64,000 bases of DNA from Mariannaea sp. PMI_226 (GCA_024336345.1 JANFOG010000015.1:496001-560000); one strand, 5' to 3'; positions 12,908 to 24,763 are shown, counted from the first letter of the stretch. A program made the numbers and translations. Notes: a model not told the origin generated them from the sequence alone.

Positions 12908-14675
12908 TTAGTGAGCTTTCGCACCAAGTCGTTCAACGAGGTTCCAGTATGATTGTGCAGTAGCACTTCGCAAAGGCTTTCCCACATAAATCATAACGAT
13001 AGCCGTGGACCAGACTATCATACCCAAACAGGTGATGAGCACAAAGGCATAGCGAAGTGAGAGATGTTCAATCATGGGAACGACGGCGTATCCAAAAGCG
13101 AAACCTAAGTTGAGAGAAAGAGAAATTGGTCAGTAAATCATATCTTATTTAGAAGAAGAGAATACTGGGTTGAATAAACATACCCATCAGGTTGCGAATC
13201 AGAATCGCAGAGACTAGGCCCTCTCCTGCAACTTCCTTGTAGCTATCAAGAATGTAGGTAAACGCGAGATTAGCACCCATGGGAAGAGTGATGGAGATCA
13301 AGCAGAGACCAAACACAACTCCGAACCAGTGGATGTGGAAGGATGCGCCGACTCCGTAGAGGAGGCAGCCAGCCGGGTGCATGACGAGCGCAACGAGACA
13401 CGTCCAGAGACGTTGCTCTGGCTCCATGACACCGCCATTTCGGCGGGCAAGACGCAAAGCGAGAATGTCAGCCATCCAACCAGAAAGTAGGCAACCAATC
13501 GTCACACCAACAACGGAGGCAAGATAGGTAAGACCAATGTTGTTGGCTGAGAAGTTGTAAGGCGGGTTGCCGAGAATCAGAGCCAAAGATCCACCAACAA
13601 CATTGTACCAAGCAAGAATTCCACCAACAAGTAGGCCGCCAAAAAACATGCCAGGGAACATGAAAAGCAGCTGAATCGGCAGGAAGAAATGCTTGAAGTT
13701 GTTGGGTTGTCGTGGGTCACGGAAGCCCCAGACCTTGAGCTTCTCCAGGTAGGTTCTAGTGCTCGCTTTCTCATCGAATGAATTGGGCTCATAAGGCTCA
13801 GTAGAGGGTGAAACAGAGGCCTCTTCACGGTCCAACGTCTTCTCGTTGGGGCTCTTCTCTGAGTTGGCGGCTGCGGTGCTGCCAGTGACAGATCCAGGAG
13901 TGGCGGCCTTGATGCTTACTGGGTCGAGCCCGGGTGTCTCGCGCATGTCGCCGGCATGGTGCTCACGGTAAAACATTGTCTCCTCGAAGAAGAAGAATGT
14001 GAAGACAGCAACAGCGATACCGATGATGGCGATGATGTACTGGATCCATCGCCACCCAAGCTCCTGCGCAACATAGCCAGAGGCTACTGGCGCCAGGAAC
14101 GCACCGCACCACAGAGTCCAACTATAGGCACCCATGTAGAAGCCTCGATCGTGGGTGAAAAACAGATCTCCAACAATGACCTCGATGAGTGTCTCTTGTG
14201 GCGAGGCGGCAATACCGAGCAAGATACGGTTGGCAAAGAATTCCCCCCTCGACTTGACGTAGGCGGTCCAGAGACTCATACCAGCGCTTGCAATGGCAGA
14301 CACGATTAGGGTGATACGGCGGCCATTGTTGAGCGCAAGGCACTGCGTGAACAGCGTTCCCCAACCCAGGAATAGAAACATGATGCCATTGCCTGTGCTC
14401 AGGTCGGCGATGGAGATTCCGGTGTCCTGCTCAATCAAAATGTAGGCTGGGGACAACCCCGAAATCAAAGCAGCGATGAAGAAGCACCATGACATAGCAC
14501 AGATGATATTCTTGGTCTTGCGTCGGGGACTCCAGCGGAGGGGATCATCGGGGTCATTGGTTGGTTGGGGGACCAAGACAATGTCCCGAGACCGCTGGCC
14601 GCCATGCTCGACGTTGAAGACGCCTTGAATATCCACAAGCTGGACGGTGCCAGGAATGGGGATTTCAGAAGCCAT
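12908..14675 (-). CDS. MFS transporter (DHA1/HOL1-like)
   Basis: Exons 14675-13184 and 13104-12908 (79-nt intron, GTATGT...ACTTAG) give about 562 aa. The start is MASEIPIPG; the reading frame upstream is low in quality. Twelve membrane segments fit a major facilitator: the first begins at about residue 55 (IICAMSWCFFIAALISG), the cytoplasmic loop of about 100 residues between segments 6 and 7 is Ser/Glu/Pro-rich, and the second exon supplies the last two segments (FVLITCLGMIVWSTAIVMIYV). The N-terminal DDPLRWSPRRK motif is typical of fungal drug:H+ antiporter-like carriers of the HOL1 group, which include small-polar-compound importers. Its position between the LamA-type and LamB-type genes, all on the same strand, suggests it imports the cluster's substrate. 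That role is inferred. Confidence 0.85.
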
Positions 14676-15725
14676 TGGGGCGATTTTTTTTCTCACGCAG
14701 ATGGTGAAAATAAATCGAAGGAGAGATAGAGATGACAAGAGCGTGTGTGTGTAACAGAGAGGTGTGTGACAACTGGTGGTGTTGGCTTGTCTCAAAGAAC
14801 AGGCCAAGACAGGTTGGAGAATCAATAGAAGAGAGAAGGGAAGATTTTGAGACGAAAGTCAAGGAATGATCAAGGAACTTTGACCCTTAGATCTCACCCT
14901 GGACTTGAGATGTTCCCCAAATAACTGAGACAGAACAAAAATGAAAAATAAATCTTCGACTGTCTCTTCAGCTCTTCAGGTCGCCTGGTTGTAAACATAT
15001 CAGGGTGCCGATCAAACGAAGCTGGTGTTTGGTTTTTGTACTTTCTAACCGACATCAAGCAAGGAGCCCATGTGTGTTGACGATAAGCGTATTGGTGGCC
15101 AGAGCTTTTTACCCCGAGCTCCCAAATAGCGTGAGACCTAATCATCTCCCTGGTCGTCTGCTATCTCTTGGTAGTTCTGGGGAATGAGACTTGATGCGGT
15201 AAGGCGCTTGTAACCCCGCATGATAACGCGTACCGGGCCCCCGGTAGTCCATATTCCTGGTTCGAGTCTCGACTCCCACCGGCCGGCCGGTAACTTTTTT
15301 TTTGACTCGGGTAAATGAATCAAGTTTGGGGCATCTTTTCGAGTTTGGGATATTGACTAGACATGCATGGCCTTTCAGCTCGGCATATTGGTTCTCCTTC
15401 TTGCTAGGAGTCGGCCTCTGATCCTCGTGGCCTTGGACGGATCAAAACTCGGAGGTTGTGTTGGTCAAAGGCTCTGTAGCAAGCCAAGCCCGAGACAAAT
15501 GCAATGACCACAAAGAGTACCGCAAAGAGTGTTTTAATTAATGTATATTGACTGAGTTACAGTAAAATGGCCGATCTGGAAATCGTGACTCAAGTAGCTT
15601 CTATGAGGTTGTGCCCTAAACCACCCATCCTCCGCTTCCCCTACTGAGTTGTTTATGTTACAGATATTCGATGTAAATATTCAATCCTCCTTGACAGTTG
15701 TTCACCCTATCCTTATATCGACATA
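14676..15725. promoter_or_regulatory. Upstream region of the MFS gene; GATA site and a tRNA-like fragment
   Basis: An HGATAR site (AGATAG) lies at 14724-14729, about 50 bases before the MFS start. Around 15180-15310 there is a tRNA-like stretch described separately. I see no protein gene. Confidence 0.4.
15190..15303 (+). other. Possible degenerate tRNA or Pol III-type fragment
   Basis: The sequence ggttcgagtct (15259-15269) matches the Pol III B box at nearly all positions. It is preceded by an A-box-like tgatgcggtaagg and a hairpin like a long variable arm (ccgggcccccgg). A run of nine or so T follows at about 15294-15303, as in a Pol III terminator. The acceptor and T-stem do not pair properly, so this is not a functional tRNA as read. 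It could be a decayed tRNA, a SINE fragment or chance. Confidence 0.2.
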
Positions 15726-16620
15726 TTATAATTTATTAGGAATGCTGGATTCCGACGCAAATTTGGTCTTGTTGGCTTCGTCAACTGCCTTGCGTACCAA
15801 TTTTGCGTTGTCCAACACTGTAGGCACGTCAGAATGAAGACAGATGCTAAACGGCTTGCCGCCAAAGCCAAAGCTGAACTTGTCTCCGTTAATATCCTTG
15901 CTGCTATCTGTCATGGTTGCTCCAAATGCCCGTTCATAACACAGTTCTGGCGTGGTTGGATGAGATTGTGCTACGGGCACCAGTCTTCCTTCTGGCGAGT
16001 AGTCGATGTCGACGTAGACTTCGCCCTGGAAAGGAATGCCTAGCTCGTTGCACATGGCCTCTTGCTCTGGATTTTGGCAGGCGTAGACGGGTACATTAAA
16101 TGTTCGGCATGCCTCCAAGACAGATCTCATGATTGCCATGTCCCTTTGCATGTAAAAGAAGAGCTCTCCATGGGGCTTGATGTGGGATAACTCAACACCC
16201 TCAGCATCCAGCATGGCCTTGAGAGCGCCAACCTGATAAAGAACCATCGCGTACATATCCTTTGGGTCGATTTCTATCTTTCGCCGACCAAAGCCAAATA
16301 AATCCTGAAGTCCAGGATGAGCACCAGCTCTAACACCGTGCTTTTTGCAAAGACGAATGGTCTTGATCATGATGGAAGGATCGCCAGCGTGAAAGCCGCA
16401 AGCAATGTTGGCAGCATCAATGAAAGGCATCAACTCTTCATCGGGCCCCTTATGAGATTCAAATTAGTAAGTCTAAAAAAAAAAAAAATAGAAGAATTAA
16501 ATAAATAACATATGCCGAATTAAGCTGATGAGAAACATGTAAACTTACCATCTTCCATCGACCAAAACCCTCGCCCATGTCGGCGTTGATCTCATACTTG
16601 CGAGCGAGTCCTGGTGCCAT
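15726..16620 (-). CDS. lamB: LamB/YcsF family protein (5-oxoprolinase subunit A / PxpA-like)
   Basis: Exons 16620-16549 and 16448-15726, separated by a 100-nt intron (GTAAGT...CATAAG), give about 264 aa, the normal family length. Family motifs are all present: INADMGEGFGRWKM at the N-terminus, ANIACGFHAGDP directly after the splice, AGAHPGLQDLFGFGRR, IKPHGELFFYM, and a C-terminal CLHSDVPT. Bacterial YcsF/PxpA works with KipI (PxpB) and KipA (PxpC) in ATP-dependent opening of 5-oxoproline, and the family is named after A. nidulans lamB, needed for lactam use. The KipI/KipA partner here is the fused carboxylase at 7768-11589. The chosen start MAPGLARKYE puts the DMGEG motif at the usual distance; an in-frame methionine nine codons upstream is possible. 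Confidence 0.9.
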
Positions 16621-17332
16621 GATGACTTCAGCTTGAGATAAGAACAAACGAAAAAAAAAATCCCCGATAAAGGTAAAGCCGGGAACAGGGAACCAAAAAA
16701 CCTGATGATGCAGCTGATTTCTTGTGGCGGCGAAGAGGTGAGTTTTCAGTAGCTTTTCGGCCTCACAATTACGGGCCTGTCAAGGACAAGGCCGTCCATG
16801 ATTTCATCATCCACCTGAAATTATTAATTAATTTTTTGCCCATATCCCTCCCCCCCCCTTCCCCTCCAAATATGCTTGCATCTCCCGGCCCGCGTTTACT
16901 GTCAAGCGAGGGTGGTTGGGGTGGAGACCAGCCCGAGAGTTGGAGTAGAAACGGATCGGGAGGTGAATTGGGGGAAATTTCCAGATTAGGAAATTACCGA
17001 AAAAGGAAATCCTTGGGGTTGATGGACTGATGATGCTGAGGATGAGGGAGAGTAGGACGATAATGGACGGCGATTACACAGAGCGATACGGATGGTCACA
17101 TCTAGAACGTGGTGGTGTTAGTCATTTGTCAGATTGGAATTTCATTTGGGACATATACATCCATACATACATACATACATCTTTTGTTGACCAGTCACTT
17201 GATGGCGTCGTTGAGAAATATTAAAGTCAACTTTGCGAATCCTCATTGAAGTTCACAGCTCTCCAGTTCAGTTCAACTCAACACATAAGCCTCAGGCAAA
17301 AGAAACAATCTTCACGTCCTTATCTTGCCACA
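16621..17332. promoter_or_regulatory. Divergent promoter of lamB-like gene and Old Yellow Enzyme gene
   Basis: 712 bp shared by two divergent genes. HGATAR sites AGATAA at 16636-16641 and CGATAA at 16665-16670 lie within 50 bases of the lamB-like start; another CGATAA is near 17057. A CATA microsatellite lies at about 17158-17180. The last 60 bases before 17333 are C/T- and A-rich like a fungal leader. Confidence 0.5.
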
Positions 17333-18956
17333 ATGGGCTCCATCCCAAAGCTTCAGTACTCAGACTACCGCAGCGAGGTGGTAGCTGGCCTCCCATACTA
17401 CACCCCAAAGCAGAGAGTACCCGTCGGCACAGCAATTCTCGATCCTGAGAATGGAGTCACAGAGGAGACTATCCCCCCCGCCTTTCGACCCATTACGATC
17501 CGGGGTAAGACATTCCAAAACCGCATCTGGGTCGCCCCAATGTGCATGTACAGCTGTCAAGATGGCATGTTTAGCGACTTTCACGTGGCTCACTACGGAC
17601 AGTGGGCCATGAGAGGGTGCGCATTGATCCATTTGGAAGCAACCGCGGTCACAGCTAGAGTAAGTAAGCATTTGGAAACTACTGAAAAAGATCCGTTGAA
17701 TGCCACGAGGGCAGTGTTGGCTAACCCAAACCTAGGGCCGGAACACCCCTCAGGATGCTGGCCTCTGGTCTGACGACCACATCGCACCTCTAAAGAGGAT
17801 TATCGACTTGATCCACTCGCAGTCTCAAAAAGTGGCCATTCAGCTTCAGCACGCCGGCCGTAAAGGCAGCGTCACTCCACCATGGCTGGGTCTCCGCCTC
17901 GTCCCTGACGAGTTTGATGGTTACGCCAAACAGGTACAGGGTCCGACTGCCGAGGCGTGGAACGACAACTATTCGACCCCTGGAGAGATGTCCGAGGAGG
18001 AGATTCTCGAGACCATCGAGGCTTTCGGTCAGGCCGCCCGGAGGGCTGTCCAGGCTGGCGTTGATGTGATTGCGGTTCATGGAGCTCATGGCTATTTGCT
18101 ACACTCTTTCGCCTCTCCTGCGGTGAGTAATATTTTTTCTCCCCTCTCCATCTTACACACACATACAAAAGTATATCAAGTCAAGTAAAGTAAAGTAGTG
18201 CTCATACCAGTGAGCAGACCAATAAGCGAACAGACCGATGGGGTGGGAGCTTCGAGAACCGCACCCGAATCGGTGTCGAGGTCATCCGCGCTATTCGGCG
18301 TAATATTCCCAAGAACATGCCCATCTTTTGGAAAATTTCTGCGGTAGACTGGCTGCCGAAGGGACAAGGATGGGAGCTTGAAGATACTCTGCGATATGCT
18401 CCTATCCTTGTTGCAGAGGGTGTGGATCTCATTGATGTCTCGAGCGGCGGTACCGACCGCAGACAACAAGTCCAGCTTGGCCAGCAGTACCAAGTGCCGT
18501 TCGCCAAAGCTGTCAAGGATCTTGAGCTACCTAATGCGTTTGTAGCTGCCGTCGGGTGGATCAGAGACGCCGATACTGTTCACGATGTATGTTGCCCCCC
18601 CAGCTTTGAGTTTCGTGAGAGGTGTGTGACTGACATTGGATACAACTACACAGATCTTGAGCAACGGCAAAGCTGACGTTGTGCACGTTGCACGAGAGTT
18701 TCTGCGCGATCCCAATTTTATCCAGCGAGTTGCCCTCTCCACGGGTACTGAGGTTACCTGGGTTGACCAGTATCATCGCGCTCCCAGTACGTTGGCAAAC
18801 TTTTGATATTTTCTCAAGCTCCACTCTAACAAGGCCTTTATAGTGAATCGAAAATATGTCGAATCTACTACAACCATCACAACGGACCAGAAAGTGTCGA
18901 AAGACGTGATTCGATCCCATGATGCTCAGTTGTCCAACAAGGTGGCTTCTCAATAG
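17333..18956 (+). CDS. Old Yellow Enzyme family NAD(P)H:flavin oxidoreductase (YqjM-like class)
   Basis: Five exons: 17333-17659, 17736-18122, 18218-18586, 18654-18786 and 18844-18956, about 442 aa. All junctions are GT-AG and in phase. The FMN barrel shows the YqjM-type features: N-terminal PMCMYS with the regulatory cysteine, substrate pair HGAHGYLLHSF, the VTNKRTDxxGGSFENR motif rebuilt across intron 2 (here ATNKRTDRWGGSFENR), and a phosphate-binding end VHVAREFLRDPNF. Such enzymes reduce activated C=C bonds of enones, maleimides or nitro compounds using NAD(P)H. It is divergent from the lamB-like gene and may act on an unsaturated intermediate or precursor of the cluster substrate; that is a guess. 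Confidence 0.9.
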
Positions 18957-20658
18957 GGTAAGCTCTAAAGTGCAGTATATTTGCCTCTATATAGGCACAC
19001 ACTCTAGTGTTGGACCTAAATATTGCTTCTCAAAGCTAGATACTAAAAGTACATTTCTGATATTGCCCTCAGTGTCGTTGTTTCTAGTAATAGCAACTTT
19101 CTTCTTGTTGAAGTCGACCGCAAACCTGTATCATAAGCTTTACAGCTTCTAATTATGTTACTATTAGGCGATAGGCCTGCATTTATGCGACAAAGGAGAC
19201 CTACAGTGGCTATCAATAGAGTACAAATTCAATGATTAATATTTGAGTAGTCGGTAATGTTCTTCGTTAATGGTGACTTGCCTAGCGCCTCATAGATTCT
19301 TTCCTGGGCCTACTATAGCCCATTTTGTCGATAATCACAGACCCTTGTGAGAATAATGTCGATACCCTGACGCATCATATGCCGAGGATAAAGGGAGGCC
19401 AGGAGCCTGTTTAGAATAGAGAACCTTTAATTGTCCGAAATTCCAGCTCAGGCTGAGTTGTAGCCCTCAGCTAAGTGGTTAGCATATCGACATGCGATAT
19501 AGCCTGAAAACCATGTCAATTTGGAAAGGAAATCATAAACCAACTGCCTGGGGATGCCCACATGTATAGTGAACAAATCCAAGTCGAGGATCTTTGCTCC
19601 CACAAAAGCGTACCATTGATTGGCGAGCTGTGCCGTTGAGACACTGAACCTTCGTGCAAGAGTGCTGAGTGACACCAATGACTTAAGGGTCGTATTAAAG
19701 TGGTATGGGGCGAAACTGAGGCGACATTTGAGGCGGAACCGATACTGTACTTGAAATAAAAGTCGAGTGACGTGTTGAAAGTGTCAAGATATCGAGGTCG
19801 ACTCTGCCTTTGAGGCTGAAAAGGGACACTCGATTGTTACGAGGGATGATGAATAGGAGTCAAGAATATAAAGAGGCATCAGCATATTTAAGGTTTACTA
19901 CAAGTCCAGGGCATAATTCAGTCTCACAATGGTCAATGGTCTAAGAAGGTAGCTTCTTGATAAGACAAGGCAGAAGGGTTGAGTTACTTCATTATAACAT
20001 TGATATCATCTCTAGAATGGAACATACTATTGCGAATTCAATCTGAGTAATGATTAATTCTCATAAAAGTACCTGTCCTTTGATATTTCTCATAACAAAG
20101 GCTCAGTTCATATTAAACCCACATGCAGATATTTGTTAGTCGTCACACGCTAGTTAATGAATATTTCTACCATAATCTCTATTGCGTAATTGTACATCAA
20201 ATGAAACTTCAGTTAGTATTGCATTTTGAGAATTTACTGATGCGATTCTAAATATTACGTAAAATATTCTGCAGGAAGTGTTTGATAAACTTAAGAGGAT
20301 GTGATACTGAGATTTTTAAAGAGTTCCCGTATGTCTAATGAGGATAAATGAGATGCTTAAGAAAAGTGACGGAACATGGTGTGATGCTGATAAACTCCTG
20401 TACTAGATTTTCTAGAATAAGAATATCTATACAAGAGGGATATGAAGAAGTGGATTGAGTCGTTTGCAAAACATACCCTCTGTTACAATCAATTAACTCG
20501 TCAAGAACCTGGGAACTATAGCGCAGGAAACAAAGGAAACACTTGCTCATAGGGAAGGGATTGGCTGTAGTACAACAAACAATTCTATTCAAAATCTACC
20601 CAGTTAGACTTATCATGTACTTCAAATATCCTCATCGTCTTCTAACCCAACTATCCAC
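18957..20658. other. Gene-poor AT-rich intergenic region
   Basis: 1.7 kb without a convincing gene. The longest open frame (19448-19678, minus) has 76 residues and no motif. Base composition is AT-rich compared with the flanking genes, and this could hold a decayed repeat, though I recognise none. It separates the lam-type cluster from the NRPS-like cluster. Confidence 0.45.
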
Positions 20659-23600
20659 TCATTCCCAATCCTTTCTCCAATTCTCTACACACTTCGCCAG
20701 AAGCCCACTCGTAACAACATTGTATCCCTCTCGAATGACCGGACTCCTCTCCTCGGTCTTCTTTGTCTCAAACTGCAGCCCACTACGACCAGGTTTGTCA
20801 TTGTCGTACTTTTCCACGAAAAAGTCGAGGAGTTTGATGGTGGGGTTCAGCTTTGGATCTTGCTCGCCGTCGCGCAGTCGCTGTACCCATTCCCGCTGAC
20901 TAACAGCCTCGAAGTCTAGTCCAGCAGCCGACATGGCAGGGAGGATATCTTCTGTCCAGCGGACTGTGATAGGATTTTGGACGTGATAAACCACATCGTT
21001 GTCATCTTGCACCTGGAAGTACCCGGCTGTTTGATCCCCCGAGGGTGTTAGGCTGCTTAATTCAAGGACAGCTTGAGCACACTTGTCTACAGGGAGCCAT
21101 GATGGGGTTTCATCTAGCGTAGGCAGGGCACCAAGCGTAATGGCAGCCCGGAACATGAGAGGAATAGCCTCAGTGGGATTCCAGTGTCCCAAGGAACAAT
21201 CACCGATAATCTGACCTGATCGCAGGATGCGAGCTTCCATGCCCGTCGATACAGCGGCAGCATGAACTATATGTTCTGCGACCCATTTGCTCCTCGCATA
21301 GCCCATACTCTGGGCATGCTCTGGGTTCTTTACAAGTGTCTCAGAAATCATAGAAGGTGACGGTGTTCCCGCAGCCGCTGAGATGGAAGAAATAAATGCA
21401 AGACGGGCTGGACGGCTGAACGGTACGGATAAACACAGATCCAGTAGATGACGAAGACCTGAAATATGTTGACTTTCAAAGCTCTGGACAGTAAGAGTAA
21501 AGTTGACTGCCCAAGCCGAGTGAATGACAGACGTCAGGGTGGAACGGAGAGAAGCGAAAATCTCCGGACCAAGTCCGAGGTCAGGAAGGCTTAGATCAGC
21601 AGGCAGAGCAGTGAACTTGGCCGAATGGTGATGACGGGATAATCCTTTCTTGGTTAAAGATGCAATGATTCGTTCGTGGGCTGAACTGTGGTGTGGCGTA
21701 AGACCACGGGTCGACAGTGAGTCAATAACTCGCAGTTGAGCTGCCTCGGGGGAAGATGCGCGGACGAGGCAGTAGACGTGGCGAACCCGGGGAAGAGAGA
21801 GCAGCTGAGAGAGAATGTGTGCACCCAAAGAACCAGTGGCGCCGGTAAGAAGCTAGAGCAGTCAAATTAACCCTGCTGTCTTAGTTATATCTGGGTAAAA
21901 GTAAATTGGACTCACCACCACTTCGCCATCGGGCATCTGTGTACCGCGCTGGAACGGTTCGAATGTTGAATATTTCGCCACAAGCTCTCGCATCACCTCC
22001 TCTTCGCTCTTTTCTTTGAGCTCAGAGCCCGTACGAAGCGAGTACAGATAGTCAGCCAGCTGAGCCGCACTAGGATAGTCGAAAACGACATTCTGGCCTA
22101 ATGTTTTACCGCCGAGATCGACTTCTCGCATAATTTGGGCACGAGCTGTGATGGCTTGCAGACTATCCATGCCAGCAGCGAAGAAATCAGTCTCTGCCAT
22201 GAGGCCCTGGATGCCCACGCGTTGAGTGAGCAGGTCAAGAAGGTATGCTTTGAGCTCGGGCACCTCCGGCGCAAGACGCTGCTCATTCCCAGGAGCCTCA
22301 AAGGCCTGGTAGACCCTTTCAATGACATCCTCGAACCGTTTGTAACACGCAGCACGGATGACGGTTCCCTTGTCTGTACGAGGATACTCTGTACCGACGG
22401 GCATGATCTTGACCATCTCCCGTGGCACTCGACCAAACTGCTCGGCCTTTTGGTTCGCATCTTCGATTGCTGGCCAGAGGCGATCGAGAATTTCTGCTGG
22501 TGTCTTCTCACCAGCACGTTCGCTAGGAATGATGAGAATGCCCGGGAATGCGCGGCCGACACCGAAGACAAGGCAGTCTTGGACGAGCTCGCTCTGGCGG
22601 ATGCGGTGCTCGTAGGGTATGGGAAGAACCTTTTCGCCATTGAAGAGAGTGACGCGGTCATCGAGGCGGCCGAGGTATTTCCATGCGTCTGGGATGGTTG
22701 GGTGCTTTATAAATGTGTCTCTTGTCCTGAAAGAATAGGATGGGTCGTCCGAGTTGTACGTTGTCTTGGTTGACAGGCCGTCAAGAACGACAACTTCGAA
22801 GATGCCGGAGGCAATTTCGTCAAAGAAAAGGTACGGCTTCGTCTTGGCCAGGGGCCGGACATAATTCCACGCCTTGTCCGTTTTAGGGTCTCGTTGAGAG
22901 GTCATAAGCTGGCCCACCTCTGTGCTTTCAATTGGGCTTATAGTTAGCTCAAAGAAGAGAAATATTAAGTGGACGAGAGTCTGAAAACTTACGCGCCATA
23001 ATGGGAGACAATGTTGACACCATTCTCAGTTAGAATATCTCCCAGATCGTCGGGGCAGCTGCTTCCACCAAACAAGACAAGTTTAGCCTTGGTAAGCTCG
23101 GCGATACCCTCAGGAGTTTCAGAGAGAACCTTCAATGCATATGGTACACAGTGGAAGCTCTCAAAGTCTGTAGAAGTCATGGCAGTGATGAGGTTGTTAT
23201 TCGTCAATGGCAGATTGGCATTATACACGGCTGTCCGCTTGCCAGTCACCATTCCTCGGAACATGGTCGCCAGTCCATGATTGTGGAACAATGGAAGAGT
23301 CACAAAGGCTCTCATGCCACTGCCCGTTGCATAATTACTGAGGCATTGCCTATGGGTTTGATAAATGGGCTTTGGTAGGCCGGTACTTCCCGAAGAGTGC
23401 ACAATGAAGGCAACCGTGTTCTCCTCATCTTCGAGTTCTGTTTGGCGTACGAATCGCGCTGATGCCGAAGAGCTGTGAGACCAAACAGTATAGTCAGGCA
23501 ACGGGAAACTCTCCAAATGGTAAAATTCTTGAATGCTGACGACCGCAGGCACTAGCTTGGGCCCAACAACTATCCGTGTGCAGTCAGTCTCCTTGAGGAG

Positions 23601-24048
23601 GGCAATATATGCTTCGGTAGGCAATCGTGTTGATAGAAACAACACAGTGAATCCCATGCGTGATAGAGCAAGAATAGAGATGATGTAATCAAGATTTGAA
23701 GGTCCCAGAAGACCTACAACCTCAGCCTTGCTACTCTTAGCGGCCTATGGAACATTAGATGAAGGTCCATCGGTCAAAGCAAATATCAATGCGCACCTTT
23801 GGAACCAACCCTTGGTTGGCAAGTGTCCTTGCAGCCTCATCTGCAAATGCATCAAGGTCCCTGGTCGAGTAATTCACAAAGTCCCCCGCACCAAATTCAG
23901 AAGCCGGGTACGCAATGAGCGGGGTATCCGGAATGCTCTGCACCTGGTGGATGATGAAATCGTTGATGCTATTAATCTTGTCAGGCTCTGGGAGAGTCAC
24001 GGAATGGAGCGTCGCTGCGCCTGAGCTGGAAGTGATCACAGCAGCCAT
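20659..24048 (-). CDS. NRPS-like A-T-R enzyme (carboxylic acid reductase-like)
   Basis: Exons 24048-23797, 23744-22993, 22924-21916 and 21852-20659 give about 1068 aa. Order: an adenylation domain (phosphate loop VHSSGSTGLPKP; HYGATEVG rebuilt across intron 2; GRLDDRVTLFNGEKV), a thiolation domain with the pantetheine serine in FFAAGMDSLQAI at about residue 610, then a thioester reductase with the NAD(P) loop LLTGATGSLGAHIL rebuilt across intron 3 and the YxxxK motif YARSKWVAEH. There is no condensation domain. Family knowledge: such enzymes activate one carboxylic acid, hold it as a thioester and release an aldehyde (or alcohol) by NADPH reduction. Intron 1 is 52 nt with an unusual GTGCGC donor. 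Promoter motifs shared with the sugar-acid genes (24277-24296) suggest a substrate in that pathway; otherwise it could make an aryl aldehyde metabolite. Confidence 0.9.
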
Positions 24049-24763
24049 TGCAAGAGCAGGGAATAGGGCAAAAGGAGAAAGACAGGAGCGTCAACGAGGT
24101 GACAACGATAGGTCTATGTGTATTTTGCCAAAATGACTTGCATTGGGTCACTTGTTTGTCTAACCAATTTGTCCATCTCGGCTGCATATAGTTAGAATTT
24201 CAAGCTATGAGGAGGCAATTCATGTGGAGTATTACTGCAACTACTACACTCCTAAGCCGGCCGAATAGAGAGCAGCCGGAAAAGGGAGCGGAAAAGTGCG
24301 CCGGCGAGAACATCGCAACAACGGCAAGGGGTTTTCCGATTCAGAGGACTTCTCCCGATAACAGCGGAGATCGGCAAAGCGGGGTAAGGAGATTTCGCTC
24401 GGAGAAACACGAGGTCAACAAGCCCCGGATAGAGATGCTTTATTATGTATGTATTGGTCTCATTGAGCGTTCATCATTGCCTCCTCACCAAGGCTATTCA
24501 TACTGTACACAAGGCATTCTGGATCTCGCTTCAAAATGTCACATGCATATCGGGTACCTCTACCTCCGAAGTTTACATCGGGAGTTCGAATGTAATGGTT
24601 CGTCGTTTGGACCAAGGGATTTCCAACCTGAGAAAGCTGGTAGATCGGATCAAAGGTTCCAGCTGCAGGAAAATCAGGAAACGCAAATTACCAGGGTGAT
24701 TCCACAAAGATCATCAGAAGAAAAACTTATAATTCATAAAAGGCATACTTTGTAGCTGTCTAA
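24049..24763. promoter_or_regulatory. Promoter region of the NRPS-like gene
   Basis: 715 bp between the start of the NRPS-like gene (-) and the 3' end of the Zn2Cys6 regulator (-). It is rich in CGG/CCG triplets between 24250 and 24430, including the paired octamer described separately. I see no gene. Confidence 0.5.
24277..24296 (+). promoter_or_regulatory. Paired CGGAAAAG motif in the NRPS-like promoter
   Basis: CGGAAAAG occurs at 24277-24284 and again at 24289-24296, 12 bases start to start, about 230-250 bases before the NRPS-like start. The first copy continues as CGGAAAAGGGAG, a 12-mer that also appears in the MFS/kinase promoter at 35070. A CGG-anchored site fits a Zn2Cys6 protein, one of which is encoded next door. 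Confidence 0.45.

Noticed and set aside
24207..24755. 182-codon plus-strand frame in the NRPS-like promoter
   Set aside because: No motif, CGG-rich promoter composition, and it overlaps likely regulatory sites.
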